Below are positions 33,571 to 34,318 of a stretch of DNA of 34,318 nt, in pieces. The notes beneath the pieces are model-generated. The model saw nothing but the letters and a program-made list of their open reading frames with translations. It had not been told where the DNA came from and searched no databases. The stretch spans positions 1 through 34,318 of the forward strand of contig CAMBOI010000033.1 in NCBI GenBank assembly GCA_945869265.1, written 5' to 3'. The position numbers and the translations under genes are program-made. Origin of the DNA: an uncultured Prevotella sp. (lineage in GTDB: Bacteria > Bacteroidota > Bacteroidia > Bacteroidales > Bacteroidaceae). The first letter of the stretch is position 1; each line of letters begins with the position of its first letter.

Positions 33571-33821
33571 TTGGCATCCATTATTTCAAACAAATCCCTT
33601 GCATTGGGAAGCCTTTCTATGTTATCTTTAGCATCATTTAGTTCTGCGAGTGCTTTTGTAAGGCTTTTTCTCACGAACTCTTCCTGTTGCTGAGTTTTCC
33701 TTTTTTCTTCTGCTTCAATTACCCTCTTATACAAGGTTTCCCTTACGGAACTTGTTTGCGACTGTATCAGTGCCCATAGAGCATCCACAGAACTAATCTT
33801 TGGAGTATATACACTTGCCAT
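33567..33821 (-). CDS. Antitoxin paired with RelE-type toxin
   Basis: An 84-residue helical, Gln/Glu/Lys-rich protein (SSVDALWALIQSQTSSVRET at residues 10-29, then a coiled-coil-like KRKTQQQEEFVRKSL). It precedes the toxin gene with ATGA overlap. Bases just before its ATG match those before the VapBC-like antitoxin, so the cassettes share more than the core promoter. Confidence 0.75.
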   Translation of the reverse strand: MASVYTPKISSVDALWALIQSQTSSVRETLYKRVIEAEEKRKTQQQEEFVRKSLTKALAELNDAKDNIERLPNARDLFEIMDAK

Positions 33822-33849
33822 AATCTTTATAAATTAATGATTCACGCTG

Positions 33850-33881
33850 CAAAGATACGTATTATTTCCCACACCACCAAA
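33850..33881 (-). promoter_or_regulatory. Promoter of RelE-type cassette
   Basis: Minus-strand TTTG (33878-33881), 20-bp spacer, TATCTTTG (plus CAAAGATA 33850-33857). Confidence 0.8.
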
Positions 33882-33929
33882 CTTTTCCCCATTTTTTTCA
33901 TCAGCAATCAATAATCAGAAACTTGCGCA

Positions 33930-34298
33930 TCCGCGCCCTCGGCGCACAAACACTCGCACATCGTGCGTCAAACAATCGCAACTCTCGTGCCAGCGAGAGC
34001 AAAGCATCAAGCTCGCTTGAATGCTCTGCCGAGTGCAGCCGAGAGGCAACAAAGTTAACTTTCTATTGCGTAGGCAATTCACGAGCAACCCCAACGGGGC
34101 GTGCGCTTGTTTGCGAGTACAGGCCCGGCCGGCCAGGCTTTAAGTCCTCCCTCCTGAGGATGGGAAAGTCCTGATTAAGCGAGAGCAATGTCAAATGCAT
34201 TTGAACATTGCCGAGCGTGAAGGACTTCGGCGAAGCCAAAGTATTTAGGAGAGAGGTGGAACCTCTCCTAGCAGGAGAGGACGGGTGAGGTAGAAAAA
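33930..34298 (+). repeat. Composite hairpin repeat, copy E, with insertions
   Basis: Same order as copies B-D, but interrupted twice, at about 33986-34071 and 34165-34242, by a different palindromic repeat with GCGAGAGCAA and TGCCGAG ends. The stretch 33822-34318 has no supportable gene, and the repeat reaches almost to the window edge. Confidence 0.75.
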
Positions 34299-34318
34299 CC
34301 TTCTCATGATTTGCAGAA

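Noticed and set aside
30470..34298. Classical integron with attC sites
   Set aside because: The array looks cassette-like, but the repeats lack a recognisable attC core pair and there is no integron-type integrase; the only tyrosine recombinase belongs to the tRNA-Arg element and has that element's own arm sites.

Overview
The window looks like a chromosomal segment of a Bacteroidales bacterium, most likely Prevotellaceae (Prevotella/Segatella-like). This rests on repeated promoters of the Bacteroidetes form TTTG-N19/21-TAnnTTTG, the fur-purA-hisS block, a peptidase M49 with the Bacteroides-type HECLGH motif, a small type IX sorting-domain-like protein, and families typical of that phylum. 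No species assignment is possible from the window alone.

Layout. Positions 1-23315 are ordinary core genome: a tRNA-Cys cut by the window edge, a LysM glucosaminidase, cytidine deaminase, a beta-helix lipoprotein, rubrerythrin, an SGNH acetylesterase, hisS-purA-fur, an AlkD-like protein, peptidase M49, an AraC-type regulator, ridA-queC, pgk, a possible envelope operon (sorting-domain mini-protein, L,D-transpeptidase, ECF sigma factor, putative anti-sigma, Spy-like protein), mazG-lipoprotein-rnz, valS and tRNA-Arg(TCT). Most genes are on the minus strand; cdd, pgk and valS are on plus. Two intergenic gaps (4678-5024 and 8858-9309) hold repeat DNA, including a MITE-like element with long inverted repeats.

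Positions 23300-30319 are a 7.0-kb integrated element in the 3' end of tRNA-Arg, bounded by a 17-bp direct repeat. It carries a tyrosine integrase with 11-bp-phased arm-type repeats at both ends, a small HTH protein, a RepA-type helicase, a Toprim/primase-like protein, iteron-like repeats and several unknown small genes. I see no relaxase and no phage structural gene, so it resembles a replicating satellite or a minimal integrative element.

Positions 30320-34318 form an array of toxin-antitoxin cassettes: VapBC-like, an RHH antitoxin with a decayed ParE-like toxin, and a RelE-type pair. All read leftward, each is driven by a near-identical promoter, and each is separated from the next by a ~270-390-bp composite repeat made of tandem hairpins with compensating stem changes. 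A further copy of the composite repeat lies in inverted orientation at 8908-9105. This array is the most unusual structure in the window.
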